From positions 1,612,001-1,676,000 of the forward strand of contig JALBUN010000048.1 in NCBI GenBank assembly GCA_025174535.1: 64,000 bases of DNA. The letters run 5' to 3'. The stretch comes from Cantharellus purpuraceus (lineage: Eukaryota; Basidiomycota; Agaricomycetes; Cantharellales; Hydnaceae). The notes beneath the pieces were generated by a model that saw only the letters and a program-made list of their open reading frames with translations, searched no databases and was not told the origin of the DNA. Shown here one piece after another: positions 1-9,298 of the stretch. Positions within the stretch are counted from its first letter, which is position 1, and each line of letters opens with the position of its first letter. Made by a program: the position numbers and the translations under genes.

Positions 1-605
1 GTTGATTTAATCAAGTCCCCTGCCAATGAAGTTGAAAGTACGAAAGCTATGGACTTCCTAAGTGAATTAGCTACTTACCGATCTCAGGCTAGAGAAGCCC
101 TGCAATTTGCGCAGGTTGCTCAGCAAAAGAATTTCAACACCGGTCGTCTGGCTCAAGAATTCGACATTGGCGATCGCATTCTCATCAATCCCCATTCCCT
201 CAGTCTATTGCATGCTCAGAAAGGCCTAGGTAAGAAGCTCCAAATGAAATACGATGGCCCCTTTGATATCATACAAAAATTAGGGCCGGCTACCTATCGC
301 CTTCGCATGCCCGCGTCATACGGGCTCCATCCTGTCCTTAACATCGCTCACCTCGAGCTCTACTCCTCCTCACCCCCTTCCTTCGGTTCACGACCTCTCA
401 GATCTCTCAAACGCACGCTGATTTCATGCTACTCCCGGAATTCGAGGTTGAGTCCATCATCGGTGAACGATGGCGAAAGGCCTGTAATGGCCGGCGTGTC
501 CAGGAGCTCCTCACGCATTTCATCGGATACGACTCATCATATGACGAGTGGCTCCCGCGAAAGAACCTTCGCAATGCTCCCGACCTCCTTCGCGATTGGG
601 ATTGA
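1..605 (+). pseudogene. C1 Ty3/Gypsy pol, 3' end (integrase C-terminus and chromodomain)
   Basis: The window opens inside the pol gene of a family C Ty3/Gypsy element. Positions 49 to about 400 read as an integrase C-terminal region, with the typical IGDRILINPHS stretch, LGPATYRLRMP and HPVLNIAHLELY. The chromodomain follows in another frame, roughly 423-605, with EVESIIGERWRK, then YDEWLP, and stops at 603-605. The frame change lies between about 390 and 420, so at least one indel has broken the gene. The chromodomain is expected to bind modified histones and direct integration. Upstream RT, RNase H and the integrase core are outside the window. Family assignment is firm; the exact frameshift position is not. 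Confidence 0.85.
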
Positions 606-720
606 TGCGATTGGGGTATCTCTCACCACTAGGGCTTCCTCTATCTATGACTCTCTTATCTCGGCCTTCTACCCTATTCCTTCACCTTCCTAGCTATTCC
701 AGATCCTTTCCCTACTGTTC

Positions 721-726
721 TATAAA
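721..726 (+). promoter_or_regulatory. TATA-like box upstream of C1 accessory ORF
   Basis: A TATAAA hexamer lies about 104 bp before the ATG of the next ORF, followed by a pyrimidine-rich leader typical of fungal genes. It may give the accessory ORF its own transcript. This is inference from sequence only. Confidence 0.35.
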
Positions 727-829
727 CCCAATATCATGATGTCTTCATTTTACTCAATCCCAACCGCATCTAACTTTTGAAAAACCTCAGCAAATCTTTA
801 GTCTTTCCACCTATCTACTTCTTTCCACT

Positions 830-1858
830 ATGGCTAACTACCCTGATGTGTCTGTCATTGACTTCGTGATTCATAAAGAAAATGATACATATATACAAGG
901 TGGAGTTCCTGTACCTAACTACGGACTCCAATTCACTTCCAACTTCGACTTCTACCAACCCAATCGTTTCGACTTCATCTATCTTGAAGCACCAGCAAGT
1001 GAGTATGCCATACTACGCAATGACCTTGCCAGCAGCTTCTGGGAGACATTGAAGATGAAAACTCGATACATTCTCGCAGCCGCTCACGGATGGGACGGCG
1101 AGTCAGCCCTCGAACCTCTCCCTTCTGAGATTCCTCTTGGAAAGCTCCAGGAGATAGATATGATTCCCCCTCCTTTTCCAGCTCATAACCAACTCTCATT
1201 CAACTTCTTCCTCCTCCCAGAGAAACCCTCTGTCATACGTGAATGGATCCGTGCTTGGCAGAATCAGTCTCGCCAGCTCTCTGCATGGATCTGCAAATCC
1301 AAAATCAATAGTGCACGCATCCCAGGCTGCTCCTGGAGGTGGCCAACTTCACCACTCTACTCCCATCCTTTGGATGACATGTCAGAATTTGATGACGGAA
1401 TCTCCCAAGCCACTGAGGTGAACTCCACTATATCCGAGTCCTCTCTCCCCTCTCTCCCAGTCGTTCATGCTTTCAGAGCCCATGCTGAACCTGATGGTCT
1501 CAAAAGACCCCATGGGTCGTCCCCTTTTGAGGCCAATCGTGATGGTGACGATGCCAACAAGAAACAACTTGTGTTGTGGCAACCTTCAGCGACCCAACTT
1601 CGAGAGATGTACCTTTCCCTTTCACATGGATATGTTAGCTCATACTCTGCTCCCACGTCTTCTATCACCACTCCTCCCAACTCACCAGCTCCTCCTCCCT
1701 ATCACAAAAACTCAACTCACTCCTATGATCCTCGAGTTCCTAAACCTATATTGACTCGTCAGACTCGACTCATGACTCGTGTGTTCAAAAATCCTTATGC
1801 CATGGGTAACTCTGGAGGATATGAGAGGACGGAAGGGAGGAAAGATGTGTGTGACTAG
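830..1858 (+). CDS. C1 accessory ORF after pol, function unknown
   Basis: A 342-aa uninterrupted ORF lies between the end of pol and the 3' LTR of C1. I do not recognise a domain. The N-terminal half looks globular, with aromatic-rich blocks such as FNFFLLPEKPSVIREW. The C-terminal 160 residues are rich in Ser and Pro and probably disordered. No signal peptide or membrane segment is visible, so it is not env-like. It stops at 1856-1858, only 32 bp before the LTR, so it belongs to the element and is not a host gene. It is intact although pol just upstream is frameshifted. The ATG at 830 follows a CT-rich leader and a TATAAA at 721. Confidence 0.7.
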   Translation: MANYPDVSVIDFVIHKENDTYIQGGVPVPNYGLQFTSNFDFYQPNRFDFIYLEAPASEYAILRNDLASSFWETLKMKTRYILAAAHGWDGESALEPLPSEIPLGKLQEIDMIPPPFPAHNQLSFNFFLLPEKPSVIREWIRAWQNQSRQLSAWICKSKINSARIPGCSWRWPTSPLYSHPLDDMSEFDDGISQATEVNSTISESSLPSLPVVHAFRAHAEPDGLKRPHGSSPFEANRDGDDANKKQLVLWQPSATQLREMYLSLSHGYVSSYSAPTSSITTPPNSPAPPPYHKNSTHSYDPRVPKPILTRQTRLMTRVFKNPYAMGNSGGYERTEGRKDVCD

Positions 1859-1874
1859 GTCAGGGAAAGAATAT

Positions 1875-1890
1875 TTGAAGGGGGGATGAA
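1875..1890 (+). other. Polypurine tract of C1
   Basis: The purine-rich run TTGAAGGGGGGATGAA directly precedes the TG of the LTR, the expected place for the plus-strand primer of reverse transcription. It shows that the LTR at 1891 is the 3' LTR. Confidence 0.8.
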
Positions 1891-3320
1891 TGTATGGGAA
1901 CCACCTTTTCCCTATCAAATTCCATTTATGCAGCACCAATGTGCTATTCTTTGCTTTTCCATTCCTAAATATCAGCATATATTTGATGCTTGTACCTGGA
2001 AAGGACTTATTCAAATATTCTCTATTTTTCCATATTTTTTCGGGAATATTCCATGCAGAACTCGGCTCAGAATCATTTATTTCTGCTGTGCTACAGTTTT
2101 GGACCCATAGGCACCCACAAACCTTCACACAGCCGGCTCTCCCCTTTTGGACCAGGCATTTGGCCTGAATTCAAGCTCAGATGTCTCTGATCAATAAATA
2201 TTCTGTAACTTAACAACCACAGCCTCTCAGGGCACTATTTTCCGTGCAGATCATCACATGACATGTGGCTATCCATGGCTGTCCAAACCAGTGCAGAAAA
2301 CAGGGTGGACACCCTTCTTTTTGCCTGATCAGTGCCTAGTTCAGGGATCAGATCAGCTGATGGGTGATCAAATCAGGTGATTGCCTTGGAATATTCTACC
2401 CCTTTCCATAACATTCTAGCTGTTTCCCTCTATTATTAGATAGAACTTTCCAGAACCATTATTCAGCTCCTGATCAGTGTTAGTGCTGTGATCAGATCCT
2501 GTGATTGGCTTGGAATATTCTACCCCTTTCTTCCACCTTCCACAACCTTCCAGTAGTTTCCATCTATTAAGGTAGAATATTCCAGAAGCATTAGTCAGCC
2601 CCTGTAAATACAATATATAAGGAGGCCATTCTGCCTCTGAAAGAATAACATATCATCATATTCTACCCATCTTCTGCACACCAGTGTGACTAGAGTGACA
2701 TACAGTGTCATCCTCTATCTCAGTAACTGTTGATTACCAGTTCAAGGATCTTTTACAGTTGTGTAACTGTACTTGATTGCACTCAAAGTAGTGATATTCC
2801 TGCTTTGGGCGTGAGTGTAGTATCTACCTCACATGACTACAAATCTACAGGGTGAGATTGTCTGTCAATAGTCCTGCCATTAGTGCTCTTGTTTAAGTTA
2901 CTAGTGTGTACTGCCTTTGCAGAGCATTAGAAGCTTGAACTCGTGTGAAGCAGTTGCTAGACTACTTCACACATCGCTGTTACCCGCTTCTGAGTGCCAC
3001 TGGTTGGACGGTTGGATTCATCCACCTACTTCCTTTAGCCTCTAAGTGCATTCCCATCTTTTCGGAATATCTGGACCCCTAAGTGTCTGTGAACTCTAGA
3101 CTCTGGAAGTCTTATTCATTTCTTGCTGCTAAGAAACGTATTACCTTTCTGCGTATAGTCTGCATTGACCAATACAAAGGATTGTAACCAAAGTACAAAC
3201 GTTAAATCGTTTCTGGAGTTGTGCTGCAGCAGGGTTTGATATTCTTCTCAGCTGTTCATTCACGGAATTATGATGATTTAGAGTTTGCCCTAACACCATA
3301 ATTTTGCGGGTTCCAAAACA
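1891..3320 (+). repeat. C1 3' LTR (family C, 1430 bp)
   Basis: The repeat starts TGTATGGGAACC and ends GGTTCCAAAACA. A full-length copy lies at 59947-61353, and parts recur at 15830-16374, 23171-23834 and 27511-28365. A TATA-like TATATAAG at 2614-2621 suggests that transcription starts near 2645-2665, leaving about 0.66 kb of R-U5. The LTR sits in gag leader sequence of a minus-strand A element, so CAGGC at 3321-3325 is the candidate right target duplication. The left one is outside the window. Confidence 0.9.
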
Positions 3321-3404
3321 CAGGCACCTCAACGGTTCATGCGCGTTTGGAATTGGCAGTGGATCGTGGCATTGGTAGGAGTGAGCATGGCAGTTCAAAT
3401 ATAC
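3321..3404 (-). pseudogene. Gag leader fragment of a minus-strand A element
   Basis: This 84-bp piece matches, in reverse, the stretch between the 5' LTR and the start of gag in family A (compare 49517-49600). The rest of that element lies beyond the C1 insertion, outside the window. Confidence 0.75.
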
Positions 3405-3931
3405 TGTTACACACTAGGTCTGATTGAGGGTTGGGGGTTTGGTCAGAGTCTTGGTCGGAGTTGGAGAAGGAGTCAGGTACATCGTGGGGGTTGGAACGGA
3501 CTTGGCTTCAGCTTATGTGCTGCGCCCTCACTAATACCGGTGTCTGAGATTTCAGAGATGGAGTACGACTTAGAGAATTAGGGTTGGACTTAGGAACTAG
3601 GCATGATTCAATATTTGAACTGGGGAATGAAGTCCCCAGTTGGACAACTTAAATACATATTTGAAATCTAATAATAATTACTCCAGTGATGGGTCTCCGA
3701 GGCCGACGGCCTTACATGAGTATGTCCGAGTCTGATGGGGACGGATGTCCGGGTTCTTATGGTGATGCTGATGCATCAATTGGAACCAGAGACAGATGGG
3801 CGGAATTGGCGGTGACAATTGGACAGGTAAATGGAGACGTGGTGGTTTCCAAATGGAGTATAGATTTCATATGCATGGGGATCTGAGTGGATTGGACAGG
3901 GATCTGGGCATTAATGAATATAATCATAACA
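3405..3931 (-). repeat. A-family LTR (5' LTR of the truncated minus-strand element)
   Basis: A 527-bp A LTR in minus orientation. Read on the plus strand it starts TGTTACACACTAGG and ends AATCATAACA, matching the LTRs at 15200-15655 and, reversed, 48954-49516. Confidence 0.9.
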
Positions 3932-3958
3932 ATACAGTGGCTCAAAAAACTGTCCCAA

Positions 3959-4392
3959 TATTATGACTATATTCATTAACACCCAGATCTCTGTCCAATC
4001 TACCCAGATCCCCACATGTATGAGATCTGTACTCCATTTGGGAATTGTCATGTCACCATTGGTCCATCCAATCATCACTGCTGTTTCCACCCATCTGTCT
4101 CCAGTTCCATTGATGCATCAGGATCACCATAGGAACCCAGACACCCATCCCTATTGGACTTGGACATACTCACATAAGGCTGTTGGCCTCAGAGATTCCT
4201 CACTGGAGTAATAATTATTAGATTCCAAAATATGTATTTAAGTCATGCTACTGGGGACTTTATTCCCCAGTTTAAATATTGAATCATGTCTAGGTCCTTA
4301 GTCCAGTCTGGAACTAGTTAAAAGTCCTACTCCATCTCCAAAATCTCAGACACCAGTATTAGTGAGGGTGCAGCACATAAGCTGAAGCCAAG
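3959..4392 (+). repeat. A-family LTR, 3'-truncated, head-to-head with the preceding LTR
   Basis: It begins TATTATGACTATATTC, where the usual G is A, and follows the A LTR up to CTGAAGCCAAG, then stops before the U5 end. Only 27 bp separate it from the inverted LTR at 3405-3931, giving a large inverted repeat. A 25-bp stretch of unknown origin (4393-4417) links it to the D fragment. Confidence 0.85.
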
Positions 4393-4417
4393 TGTTAAGG
4401 GCTGGGATACTAGAGGT

Positions 4418-5206
4418 TGACTGAAGTCCTCATGTGACTCAGGGTCAATTTACCTTTGGAGCCATAGGGAAGATGGTATTGGTGGATGTTTCTATTGTTC
4501 TTTTATATGACTCACCCCTGTTTCATCTTTTAATTCATTCATACACAACTTACTCATCCTTGTTCTATTTTTGGTTCTTTTATTACTCATCACCCCCTAT
4601 TCTTACAAAGATTACCCCTATCTGTTGCTTCATTTCTCCATGATTTCCCCATTAGTAGTTCAACTTCACATGCTTCATCAGCTGGCTTGATCAGCATATC
4701 TTGCATCATATCACATCATTTGCTCCTCATATTGTGTTGTTGTGCCCTGGGGATTTGTATATAAAAGGGTGCTAGTTTTCACCTTTGGAATCAATCAACA
4801 AGTTTTCAGCCAATGCTCTAAAGTCAAAGTCCACGCTCTAAGTCTATGCTCTACGCTCTACATCACAATCCATCATCTCTACACTGAGGCAAAGCACCTT
4901 GGTTCAACGATCAGATTTCTCTCCGCCACCGAGAGGTTGCTTCTCCTGAAACCAGCTTTCGCGTACCTCCCAACTGAGCTCCACATTGTCATCCAGTCAC
5001 AGAGCACGATCAGCCATTGGGACTGACCTTTTGCTCCCATCCCCATCCAACCACAGAGCACTATTCCACTTTCCTGTTACTAAGTGCTACCTCTACCCCT
5101 TGACCTGATTGATCTTTGGAGTGCTGAACAACTGCATTACACACCGTCTGTTTGCTAGGACCGTTGCGCACAGGCTTATAGGATCTATTCCATAAGCAAA
5201 CTGACA
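4418..5206 (+). repeat. D4: 3' portion of a D unit
   Basis: Matches D1 from just after the D ORF stop to the terminal CTGACA (compare 13389-14177). It keeps the internal promoter TATATAAAAGGG (near 4760) but lacks the ORF. The break falls immediately after the ORF position. Confidence 0.85.
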
Positions 5207-5220
5207 ATGCAAGGGTTTGT

Positions 5221-5650
5221 ATGGACCATTATGTGAGTGACAGTTGCTATTGTAAATATGTACTGTACCGCACCAATGGTAAGAACAGTAGATCCGCTAT
5301 AGCGCCATCATCTTCTTCTGGTGAGGAGTCAAACTCAGATCTGCCAGTTCTTCTTCTCAGTCATCATGAGGGCATTCTCTCTATTTTGGGCCTACATTCT
5401 ACAGTCTCTCAAGAGGACATGAGCCATGCGCTTGCCAACTGGGACTCAAAAGAATTTGAGGATGAAGCGGTGAAGAAGGGCATGTGCATGACCACTATGC
5501 ACTCCTTGATGAGTGGGACAGGCATCCCCAAGTGCAGGCTAACTGTGACACTTTACCTGTTCAGTTTATCAAGGTATCTGATGTGCCGAAATGCAAGCTT
5601 TTCAGTGTAGGACATACCAAGAAAGGCATGCTAGAAGGGGTGTGAGTTCT
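5221..5650 (+). pseudogene. CoA-transferase family III (CaiB/BaiF) pseudogene, first part
   Basis: A host-gene relic. The translation has the fungal family III pattern: HHEGILSILGL, then NWDSKEFEDEAVKKGMC, then after a frameshift near 5505 DEWDRHPQVQ, LPVQFIKVSDVP and KKGMLEGV. Members move CoA between carboxylic acids or act as acyl-CoA racemases. The gene is broken by the frameshift, by TGA where GVRVL is expected (CGA to TGA), and by A1 inserted at 5651. It resumes at 15656 as VLNLMHIIAGLV. The upstream start is missing, cut by D4. Family call rests on motif recognition, not an alignment. Confidence 0.7.
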
Positions 5651-6091
5651 TGTTATGACTATATTCATTAACACCCAGATCCCCATCTGATCCACTCAGA
5701 TCCCTGCGCATATGAAATCTATACTCCATTTGGAAACCATCACATCTCCATTTATCTGTCTGATTGTCACCACCAAATCTCACCCATCCATGTCCGGTTC
5801 CAATTGATGCATCAGCATCACCATAGGAACCTGGACATCCGTCCCTGTTGGACTTGGACATACTCATGTAAGGCCGTCAGCCTTGGAGACCCATCACCAG
5901 AGTAATTATTATTAGATTTCAAATATGTATTTAAGTTGCCTGACTGGGGACTTCATCCCCAGTTCAAATATTGAATCACACCTAGTTCCTAAGTCTGATC
6001 CTAACTATCTAAGTCGTACTCCGTCTCCAAAATCTCGGACACTGGTATTAGTGAAGGCACAGCACATAAGCTGAAGCCAAGTCCATTCCAC
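5651..6091 (+). repeat. A1 inverted LTR arm
   Basis: A plus-orientation A LTR starting TGTTATGACTATATTC and cut after GAAGCCAAGTCCATTCCA, without its U5 end. It is the outermost piece of A1 and carries the left GTTCT duplication at its edge. Confidence 0.85.
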
Positions 6092-6307
6092 CCAATCAAC
6101 TCCACCGGACCTATCTATGGTTCCTAAGGAGTATCATGAGTTCGCTGACGTGTTCAGCAAGTCTAAAGCTGACTCCCTAGTGGAACACTGACCATACAAT
6201 CTCAAGATTGAGTTGAATGACAACTCCACCCCTCCACTTGGCCCTATCTACTCACTATCCCAAAAAGAGCTACTGGCTCTCTGAACATTCATAGACAAGA
6301 ACTTGGA
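6092..6307 (+). pseudogene. RT fragment between the two inverted LTR arms of A1
   Basis: About 215 bp matching the start of the A-family RT domain: [37 protein letters not shown] and [11 protein letters not shown]. It runs on the plus strand, opposite to the rest of A1, and joins LTR sequence abruptly at both ends. Confidence 0.8.
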
Positions 6308-6773
6308 GCGGGAATTGGGGTGTGTTGTGGGGGTTGGAACAGACTTGGCTTCAGCTTATGTGCTGCACCTTCACTAATACTGGTGTCCGAGATTTCAGAG
6401 ATGGAGTACGACTTAGATAGTTAGGATCAGACTTAGGAACTAGGTGTGATTCAATATTTGAACTGGGGATGAAGTCCCCAGTCAGGCAACTTAAATACAT
6501 ATTTGAAATCTAATAATAATTACTCCGGTGATGGGTCTCCAAGGCTGACGGCCTTACATGAGTATGTCCAAGTCTGATGGGGACAGATGTCCAGGTTCCT
6601 ATGGTGATGCTGATGCATCAATTGGAACTGGACAAGGATGGGTGAGATTTGGCGGTGACAATTGGACAGATAAATGGAGGTGTGATGGTTTCCAAATGGA
6701 GTATAGATTTCATATGTGTGGGGATCTGAGTGGATCGGACAGGGATTTGGGTGTTAATGAATATAGTCATAAC
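6308..6773 (-). repeat. A1 3' LTR (truncated at the U5 side)
   Basis: Minus-orientation A LTR ending GTTAATGAATATAGTCATAACA on the plus strand. It is followed by the conserved A-family 3' internal sequence (6774-6860), whose reverse strand holds the purine-rich AAATGGAGAGATAA, the likely polypurine tract. Confidence 0.85.
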
Positions 6774-6876
6774 ATTATCTCTCCATTTAAGGCCAAGCCC
6801 CTGAGGCCTCATGTCTGTGGATTGAATAGGTGAGACAGTTGGGCGCAGTCGGAGTTATACTGGGGGTCTGGAGACA

Positions 6877-6884
6877 TATAAAAG
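6877..6884 (+). promoter_or_regulatory. TATA box of the A1 antisense gene
   Basis: TATAAAAG lies 32 bp before the antisense ATG at 6916. The same box and spacing occur in A5 (58771-58778 on the reverse strand), which supports a real promoter next to the 3' LTR. Confidence 0.6.
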
Positions 6885-6915
6885 GAGGGGCATGATTGAG
6901 GTCTTATCCTCAACG

Positions 6916-8807
6916 ATGTCAAATCCTTTGGCAAACATGAGTGTGGCCAAGCTTGAGCAGGAGCAGTTGCTCCTGGCCTGATGGAAGGAAGAGAAAGAGG
7001 AGCAGAGAGAGAAGGAGGAGGCAGAACAGAGATGGAAGAAGGAGGAGGAGGCAGAATGGAGATGGAAGGAGGAGGAGGAGGCAGAACGGAGATGGAAGGA
7101 GGAGGAGGAGGTGGAACGGAGATGGAAGGAGGAGGTGGTGGAACGGAGATGGAAGGAGGAGGAGGAGGCAGAACAGAGACGGAAGGAGGAGGAGGAGGAG
7201 GAGTGGAGATGGAAGGAGGAGGAGGAGCAGAGATGGAAGGAGGAGGAGGAGGAGTGGAGATGGAAGGAGGAGGAGGAGGAGCGGAGACAGAAGGAGGAGG
7301 CGGAGGCAGAACGGAGAAGGAAGGAGGAAGAAGCAAAAGCTGAGCGAGCCTGCAGGGTCAGGGAGCTTGCAGCCACAATGGAGGCTGTGAGACTGAAGGA
7401 AGTGGAAGAGCAGGTGCACAAGCTAGAAGCCGCCATGGAGGTAGAGGAGGAGGTGACTGGGGCAGGGGCAATTAGTCACCCAGGGAGTCCAAGTGTGCCA
7501 ATATGGGCAGGAACCTCCGAGGTTGCCATTATCTCAATTACATGGATGGAGTCAACCTGTCCGACAACTGTCCCTCTGGTGGACTCACCATTATGTCTGC
7601 AGTCATGGCCATTATTTGCAGTGGGTGTGGCTGAGGAAGATGATGTGGCAGAGGCAGAGAGGGCAGAAGTAGAAGCAGATCCTGATGCCAACATGGAGCT
7701 CAATGCAAATGCAGAGCCTGAGGCGGGTGTGGATGTCAGGACAGATATGGAGCCGGATCCCACCTTGAATTGTTACAAGGAGATGGCTTGGGTAGCTGCA
7801 GTTGAAGCTCACAAAAGGGTGGAGCTCTATGCTGCTACCACCAAGAAAAACCTTGAGGTCATGATCTTTTCATTGAAGGCACACCCGAGTGCTGATATGG
7901 AGAAGCAGGAGGTGGATTGGAGGGTCATATGGTGCAAGGCAGAGAATTGTGTATTGGTGACTCATAAGAAGGAGCTGCATGTTGCTAGGTCAGTGATCCA
8001 GATCCACAAGTGTGAGATGGAGAAGGTGGCGGACAAGGAGGAGGAGAGGGAGCACTTGGAGGCCACATTGAGAAGGAGTGGACCGCCCAAGGCTCTGGTC
8101 CCAACAGAGCCATTTGGTGGGCCTGGCATAATTTGCGACTTGTGTCATGACGTGGGCGTGGAGTGTGTATGGCCCACTGGCCCAACTCACCGCCTTCGGT
8201 CCTGCAATTGTTGTTGGGGTCAGAAAGGAGGGTGTAGGATCGATGGAAGGTTCGATCCCTGAAGTCAGAGCATCAAGCCCCAACTAGTGGTACAAGGAGG
8301 GGCGGAGAAAGAATCAGAAGGTCATCCAACCAAAAAGTGGCAGACAGAGATGGGTGCTGTGGCAGCTGGGGTAGCGGTGTCGGATCGGAAGGAGCAATGA
8401 CTGGCACAGGTATGGGGTGTGTCTCTGTGCCCAACAGTACCATGGGCCAGCTTATCTGGCTGGTTAACCTTCAGTCGGAGCACCTCTGGTGGACTGAGGG
8501 GTTGTTAGTGGAGTTGGTGAAGACGATGAAATGGAAGGAGGTTCTCGAGGGTTGGTGGACTGCTGAGTTGTGTCGGCTGTGGAGGTTCATGGCCCCCTTG
8601 GACGAGGATTCAGACATGGGGGATGAGAAAGATTGGGTGTCAGATGTAGAGAGTGATGATGAGTCGGAGATGGAGCCTGAGGTAGACAAGGGGAAGGGAA
8701 AAAGGAAATGCAATGTATGGCTTGAAAATGATTTTGATTGTAATATTTCAGAGCAGAGAAAAATGGGGCAGAGTGAGATCCCTTCAGAGCTTGGGGTAGA
8801 CTTGTAA
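6916..8807 (+). pseudogene. A1 antisense gene: coiled coil plus Cys6 zinc-cluster-like protein
   Basis: Family A carries this gene opposite to gag-pol, between pol and the 3' LTR. From ATG at 6916 it encodes a short leader, a Glu/Lys/Arg-rich coiled coil (6981-7440), an acidic middle and KKNLEVMIFSLKAHPSAD. Near 8130-8240 comes a Cys pattern CX2CX6CX12CX2CX6C (one Cys in A1 is shifted by mutation; A5 shows CNRCRGRKGGC). The C-terminal acidic tail has DEDSDMGDEKDW. Spacing fits a Zn(II)2Cys6 cluster, but the basic run is in the second half. Breaks: TGA near 6979, TGA at 8260-8262 (TGG in A5), and a 1-nt loss near 8360. Its stop is 45 bp from the converging pol stop. Function unknown. Confidence 0.65.
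6981..7340 (+). repeat. GGA-rich imperfect tandem repeat coding for the coiled coil
   Basis: Units of about 27-30 bp built on GAACGGAGATGGAAGGAGGA recur through this stretch and encode RWKEEEE-type heptads. A5 has almost none of this array, so its length is variable. The reverse strand gives Pro- and Ser-rich open frames that are only shadows. Confidence 0.85.
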
Positions 8808-9196
8808 TTTCCTTTGTGACTTTGTAATATAATTAGCATCAGTAATGGAACTTAAAGATTCATAAGAGGGCCAGGTTTGTCTGGATAAGCAGAGTGAAAA
8901 TCAGAGACGGATTTGGATGCGTGATTGAGTTTGGACACAGAGATCCATGAGGACTCTTCATCAGTGCCTTCACATCCAGTCCATTTGACTAGGTACTGGA
9001 GCTTGCACTTGTATCAACGATTGATCTTTGAGTCCAGGATCTCAGATATCTCATATTTGTTATCTCCTTTGATGATGATTGGAGGAGGTGGAGGTTGCCT
9101 GCGACTGGAGATCTCGTTTGTAGTAGCAGGTTTGAGCATTGATATATGGAAGACCGGGTGAACTGCTCGGAAGTGGTCTGGGAGGCAGAGGGTGAA

Positions 9197-9298
9197 GGAC
9201 CTGCTGCCTGCATGAGCAATGACCTCATAAGGACCTGCTGCCTGCATGAGCAATGACCTCATAAGGACCTGCTGCCTGCATGAGCAATGACCTCATAA
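9197..9298 (-). repeat. 34-bp unit repeated three times in A1 integrase
   Basis: Three perfect copies of a 34-bp unit start at 9197, 9231 and 9265, followed by a partial GGACCT. A5 has one unit, flanked by two GGTCCTT copies 34 bp apart, so slippage between short repeats explains the expansion. As 34 is not a multiple of 3, pol is frameshifted here. Confidence 0.9.

Noticed and set aside
830..1858. C1 accessory ORF as an env gene
   Set aside because: No signal peptide, membrane segment or fusion-like stretch is visible.
3686..3886. Small open frames with MSMSESDGDGCPGSYGDADA, seen at many sites
   Set aside because: They recur because they lie in every A LTR; no start context or transcript logic, and they are broken or shifted in several copies.
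3405..4392. Inverted repeats read as terminal repeats of a DNA transposon
   Set aside because: Both arms are A-family LTRs with known full-length relatives; no matching target duplications flank the pair.
6809..7436. Pro/Leu-rich and Ser-rich open frames on the minus strand
   Set aside because: They are shadows of the GGA-rich array in the A1 antisense gene; composition alone keeps all frames open.
8131..8240. Antisense-gene Cys cluster as a normal Zn(II)2Cys6 transcription factor
   Set aside because: Spacing fits, but the basic residues are in the wrong half and there is no fungal transcription-factor middle domain; kept only as zinc-cluster-like.
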